Origin: Ceratodon purpureus
Taxonomy: Eukaryota; Streptophyta; Bryopsida; Pseudoditrichales; Ditrichaceae
Direction: 5' to 3'
Assembly (NCBI GenBank): GCA_014871385.1
Contig: CM026429.1
Location: forward strand, 7,846,642 to 7,910,641
DNA length: 64,000 nucleotides
The notes beneath the pieces are model-generated. The model had not been told where the DNA came from. It worked only from the letters and a program-made list of their open reading frames with translations, and ran no database searches. Shown one piece after another: positions 60,043-64,000 of this stretch. The position numbers and the translations under genes are program-made. The number at the start of each line of letters is the position of its first letter. The first letter of the stretch is position 1.

Positions 60043-61039
60043 TATTTTATAATTGCAATGGAAAAATACTACAATCTGGTTGAAAAGTTTAAACTTGTTT
60101 CAGTTAACTGCAACAGGTGTCAGAATAATCATGAGAGTTTTAATAAGAGAGCGCACCAAAGCAATGTATGTACCACCTTAAAATTTCGGAGCTGTAGATT
60201 TTCTGTTGTATGGATTCAGTAATTGTAATGTGTCTAGATTGAGAAAGAACTTTGTCGACCGATGTTCGTGACTGTTTAGCTGTTTGTTGTACTCATATCA
60301 ATAATGTGTGAGTAAAGAAGGGAATACGGCATGTTGCAGATCGTTTCCATTTTAGATCATTTCCATTTCAACATGAGCCAGATCAAAGATTACAGATGCC
60401 TCAGTTGTTGCATGTGCAACTCCTGTTAGCTCAACCGATATCTAACATAACAGTTAGCATGTAATGATAATTCAATAAGCAGTCGAGACAAACAATCTAC
60501 GTCTGGACGATTATGGTAGAATTAATTGCAATCAAAGAATTTATTCATGTGAAACTCAATGTCACAATCTGAAATGAATCGATGATCTAGAATGGCAGTT
60601 CATCCTAAACACAGTTTTACTGTTGTTAGACTCATCAAATAACTTATATTTGTCAAGGGCACAATCCGCTAAGTTAGCACAAGTCCTGATGTCAAAGAGG
60701 AATATCAAAAAAGACTCCGCCTCCGAATAAATTACAATAGCAGGAAGTACCAAACACTCAACAGATAAGCTGCCGAAAATTTTCCAAAGGAAAAAAAATC
60801 AACTCGTAAGGTAGACAGGATTTTACACTAAGCTCTGGTGGCAGAGCATCCTATTTGACTACATCACAACTCCTGGCAAGTTGATATTGACTCGCTTTGA
60901 GGTACAAGGCTCCTTCTCCGCACTAATCTATCCCTAATGCTACTTCACTTACAGAACTGCAACCTCATTGAGATAGTGTGAGCTCGAAACTGCACGATAA
61001 ACTGAAAGATATGGGTCATCACCTTATAGAATATCAAAG
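60043..61039. other. 3' flank of the DUF2921 gene and spacer
   Basis: AT-rich, with no supported gene. The right part (about 60,780-61,039) should be the 3' untranslated region of the DUF2921 gene. Confidence 0.55.
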
Positions 61040-63885
61040 CTAGGTGCCGGTGATGTCCACTTTCTCGTACTCAAAGCTGCTGCGCCATCGCCGTGGAAGC
61101 ACGCACCGGCCACCCCACCGCTGCTGCATGTACACCAGGATGGCCAGGACAAGAATGATGAAAGGAATGAGGATATCTGAAGTGACCGAGTAGAAGTCCC
61201 ACTCCGGATTGGCATACATGTAACTGTCAGCGAAAGAAGGTATGAACTTGAACTGTCGACACAGGTCGTAGACATGAGGAAGCGAACGCACGAGCGCCAT
61301 TCCGAAGTAGAAGTATTTAGACAGTGGAGCTTGCTCCTTGGCACCCCACAAAACATTGCCCACCACTTGAGGGAAAAGATGGAAATCCAAGAGCAGGCCA
61401 CCGTAGGCAGTGATGTCCCACCACAAGCCGCCTTCATTGCTTCGCCATAAAAACTCACGTTCATAGGGTCGGAATCCAAACACGGCATGGACGAGAATGG
61501 CGATCACCCCACCCAGAACATACAAAGGCAAAACGGTGAACAATACTCGTCTCTCTTGCACGGCGGGTCCCAAATCCCCATTCGCCCGTGACTTCACCCT
61601 CGATTTCCACACGAGCTGCAGCAGACGGAGTTGCAGCAGCATGGCAGCCATTGTGGTGAGACGGACCACGACCTCGTTGACCTCTGGCCAGCCAGCAGCC
61701 CTTTCCACCATTTGGTACCCTTTCTGCTTCTTCTGGAAGAGAGCTTCGAAGTTGAGAACAAGAGGAATCATGTGAGCCAGACTGAGGAGCAGCAACATGG
61801 AGGTGGAGATGTAGGGCAAGGTCTCCGGATATCGGTTGCTGTAGACAAGCTGGAGAATGATGAAGACCACAGTGAGTGTGAGCATCACCACACTCATCAC
61901 TATCTCGAGGTCCACACGCCACACCGACTCCACGATCTGCTCATGGACCGATCCAGAAAACGTTTGTGGCTCAAAGTAAAGTGAATCAATGGGAGGACGG
62001 AGGCTTGTCACGGTGCCTTTGAGAACCTCGGTGGAATCCACAGGCGGCAACTGCACGCTGTAAAAGACTTGACAATCTTTCTCTCCATCTCCCTCCAGCT
62101 CTTGCAAGTTCTTCTGCTTTAGGTCGACACCTCGACACCCAATTAAACAGAGCTTTCCACTGCCCGGATCATAAACACCCTCCCCAGCCATGGTCGCATC
62201 CAGAGTTTCGGAGTTTCCAAGCTGATAGAAGATGGTGTAGCTCACATTCATAATCCCTTGTGAACCCAAACCCGTCACATTAGCAGATGTGACATGCAGC
62301 TGACCATATGTCCTAAACTTCTCGCCGAAAGTGAAAAGATTCAAGCTCACAAAAGGATTCACTCCAGATCGAGATTTCGAATGGTCGTCTTTCGCTCCAT
62401 GAAATTCAAGGTCGCGCCAATCCACCCCACTAGGGTAAGTGACAGAAGAATCTGCCTCTTTCTGAGTCAAACCACAGTGCGCCTTCGCCATATCGACCTT
62501 GGTGTAGATATACTCCGGCTCATTTGTGACGCTCGTAAACCTCGTCACTTGCAAGCCGGACGAGACTTGCTTGAAAGTGATCCGTTTGAAGTAAGCCGGA
62601 TCGGTCGTGTTGCGCAGGCTCTCGATGTGGCCTACCACCAGAGACCTTTGTGTGATTGTGAAGGTCAAAGGAAACTGCATTGTTACCGCAATTTGACAAT
62701 CTTCTTTGTTTCCTGTCCCCAAACAACCAATACAAAAACTTCTCTGAGAAAAGAAAATTTGACGGAGTAAAGAGGAAAAAAATGCTCATAATCCCTGTCA
62801 AGGAAAGGATTTGGGAATCATTGCATACCGAAGAGGCGACATGCGATCATGCACATCCTTCCGGTGGTGGAGTCCCAGGTGCCTTCCGCAATAAGAGTTC
62901 CATCAACAGCAGTAGGATCCGCAAACCGGTCCACAGGAGCCAGATAATTCGCCACAACGAGAATCCCTTGAACCCGATCACCATCACACCGCACTCTATC
63001 AAACCGCAAAGAAGTTGAATTCCCTCCCGCTGCCTTCCCCACTACTGCAAACGGGCTGCAATTCGCCCCCTCGCACTCAGGATTCCACGAAACCTCAAAC
63101 GCCTGCGTCGACCAAACCTGGTGCGACGAAGCCCACCCCTGATTACACACCTTCTCCTCACGCCAGAGCTTCCCCACCGCAACGTCAGGCTGCAATTTCG
63201 GGCACGTACTCGCAAGAGTGGCATTCATCGTGTACTGAAAGGGTCCATCCGTGATAGCGTGAACAGAAACCGGGTCGAAGTACGTCGGGTCACTCGCCTC
63301 CACAACACTAGAGAGATTCCCGAACGTGGAGATTCGATGCACGCTCTTCGGCGCAGGATACATCAAACTAATCTTATACTTACAAACCGAGCCAATGCAC
63401 CCGATCACACAAAGCGCCCCGGACTTCTCATCAAAGGTCCCGTCTCCGATCATGGTCACATCCTGCGAGGTCGCCTCCGCCCCGGGAATCCTCCCCCGCC
63501 CCCCTCGCAACCCCACGGGGGCAAACTTCGGCCAAAACCCCAGCGTCACCATGACGCTCACCGCGAACACATCCCGCGAGTCCGAAAGCTCCGCCTTCAT
63601 CACCACGAGACGTAATCCTTGCACCTCATCCTCCTTCACCGCATCGCTCCCGGGTCTCGTCAGCAACAGACGGTCCCCTTGCTGGAACGTCCCCGCGAGG
63701 ATGCGCAGGGTTCGCATCACCCGCACCCTGATCCCACTCGCCTGCGCTTCGTCCACGCCGGCCTTCCATGCCGGATCCGCTGGATAGCTCGGACACGCAC
63801 CCGAATCCAACGCCACCACCACCACCACCACCAAATGCAGCAACAGCAGGACCATCAACCACCTCCGCTGCGCCATCGCCGCCAT
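61040..63885 (-). CDS. DUF2921 membrane protein
   Basis: Two minus-strand exons, about 62829-63885 and 61040-62716. The donor follows RMCMIACRLF and the acceptor precedes GNKEDCQIAVTMQFP, giving about 910 aa. The N-terminus MAAMAQRRWLMVLLLLHLVV... with a Val run is a clear signal peptide. A long lumenal or extracellular part follows, built of repeated units with the mark GxGxxDxxxGxLCxIGCxG (GDGTFDEKSGALCVIGCIGS, GEGVYDPGSGKLCLIGCRGV, and a third ending in MCMIACRLF). The C-terminal 300 residues have several membrane helices (VVMLTLTVVFIILQLVY, LLLSLAHMIPLVLNF, VLPLYVLGGVIAILVHAVFG, LIPFIILVLAILVYMQ). This is the plant DUF2921 family, whose biochemical role is not established to my knowledge. 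Intact, with stop at 61040. Confidence 0.88.
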
Positions 63886-64000
63886 CTCACCAACAATTCT
63901 TCACATTTCCGAATCCAACCCCATCAAACCCTAGCTCACTGTTCCGGAAACAGCAACAAACGCTTCCTTCAATCCAACAACTTGCTCCCGACTTCGATCG
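63886..64000 (-). promoter_or_regulatory. Leader/promoter side of the DUF2921 gene
   Basis: Upstream of the ATG at 63885 on the minus strand. It contains the AAACCCTA-like word common in plant leaders (CCCTAGC near 63,930). The window ends here. Confidence 0.3.

Noticed and set aside
61497-63787. Plus-strand open frames of 90-165 codons
   Set aside because: They are antisense shadows of the DUF2921 gene.

Overview
The window looks like nuclear DNA of a bryophyte, most likely a moss. The genes have many short introns with GT-AG borders, and the gaps between them are long and AT-rich. The gene set is that of a land plant: a plastid-type CLC channel, a FOREVER-YOUNG-like SDR, a CDT1-like licensing factor and a DUF2921 membrane protein. 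It also holds an alpha/beta-hydrolase + NB-ARC + LRR immune-receptor gene, an architecture known from bryophytes. The species cannot be fixed from the sequence alone. No tRNA, rRNA, CRISPR array or reverse-transcriptase gene was found.

Layout. 1-8.9 kb is AT-rich and gene-poor, with a 51-bp minisatellite and a near-perfect 1,032-bp tandem duplication. 8.98-13.17 kb (+) is an intact three-exon gene of the DUF7869 type, surrounded by copies of a CGAAC-N4-GTTCG palindrome. 14.6-18.8 kb (-) is a TBC-domain Rab-GAP that lacks the usual N-terminus. 19.8-22.9 kb (+) is an FAD-dependent amine-oxidase/desaturase-like gene, divergent from the Rab-GAP and convergent with the CLC gene at 24.0-27.6 kb (-). 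27.6-31.3 kb holds no recognisable gene.

31.3-47.8 kb is the most remarkable part. A hydrolase-NB-ARC-LRR gene on the minus strand is cut in two by 12,145 bp of foreign DNA (33,262-45,406). The insert is flanked by 758-bp direct repeats made of the receptor gene's own sequence, with four differences and no gaps seen by eye. It carries a coiled-coil/RING-like gene remnant, a LINE 3' end, a cluster of GGCGCC double palindromes, an intact Crinkler-type (CR) P-loop NTPase + REase-fold nuclease gene (792 aa, three exons), and an intron-containing fragment of an aldehyde oxidase gene cut at both ends. This is the structure expected if a circular DNA carrying a captured receptor fragment integrated by one homologous crossover. 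The receptor gene was already damaged: in-frame stops are shared by both repeat copies.

50.0-52.8 kb (+) is the FEY-like SDR (eight exons, 392 aa) with unusual cofactor motifs. 54.0-57.1 kb (-) is CDT1, with two E2F-type sites upstream. 57.6-61.0 kb is AT-rich and holds a 365-bp TA-flanked MITE and a 260-bp non-autonomous Helitron with textbook ends. 61.0-63.9 kb (-) is the two-exon DUF2921 gene.

The 5' leaders of the Rab-GAP (about 18.7-18.95 kb) and of the receptor gene (about 48.65-48.95 kb) are related in sequence and share a splice donor, although the genes are unrelated and 30 kb apart. This suggests that promoter/leader DNA has been copied within the region.
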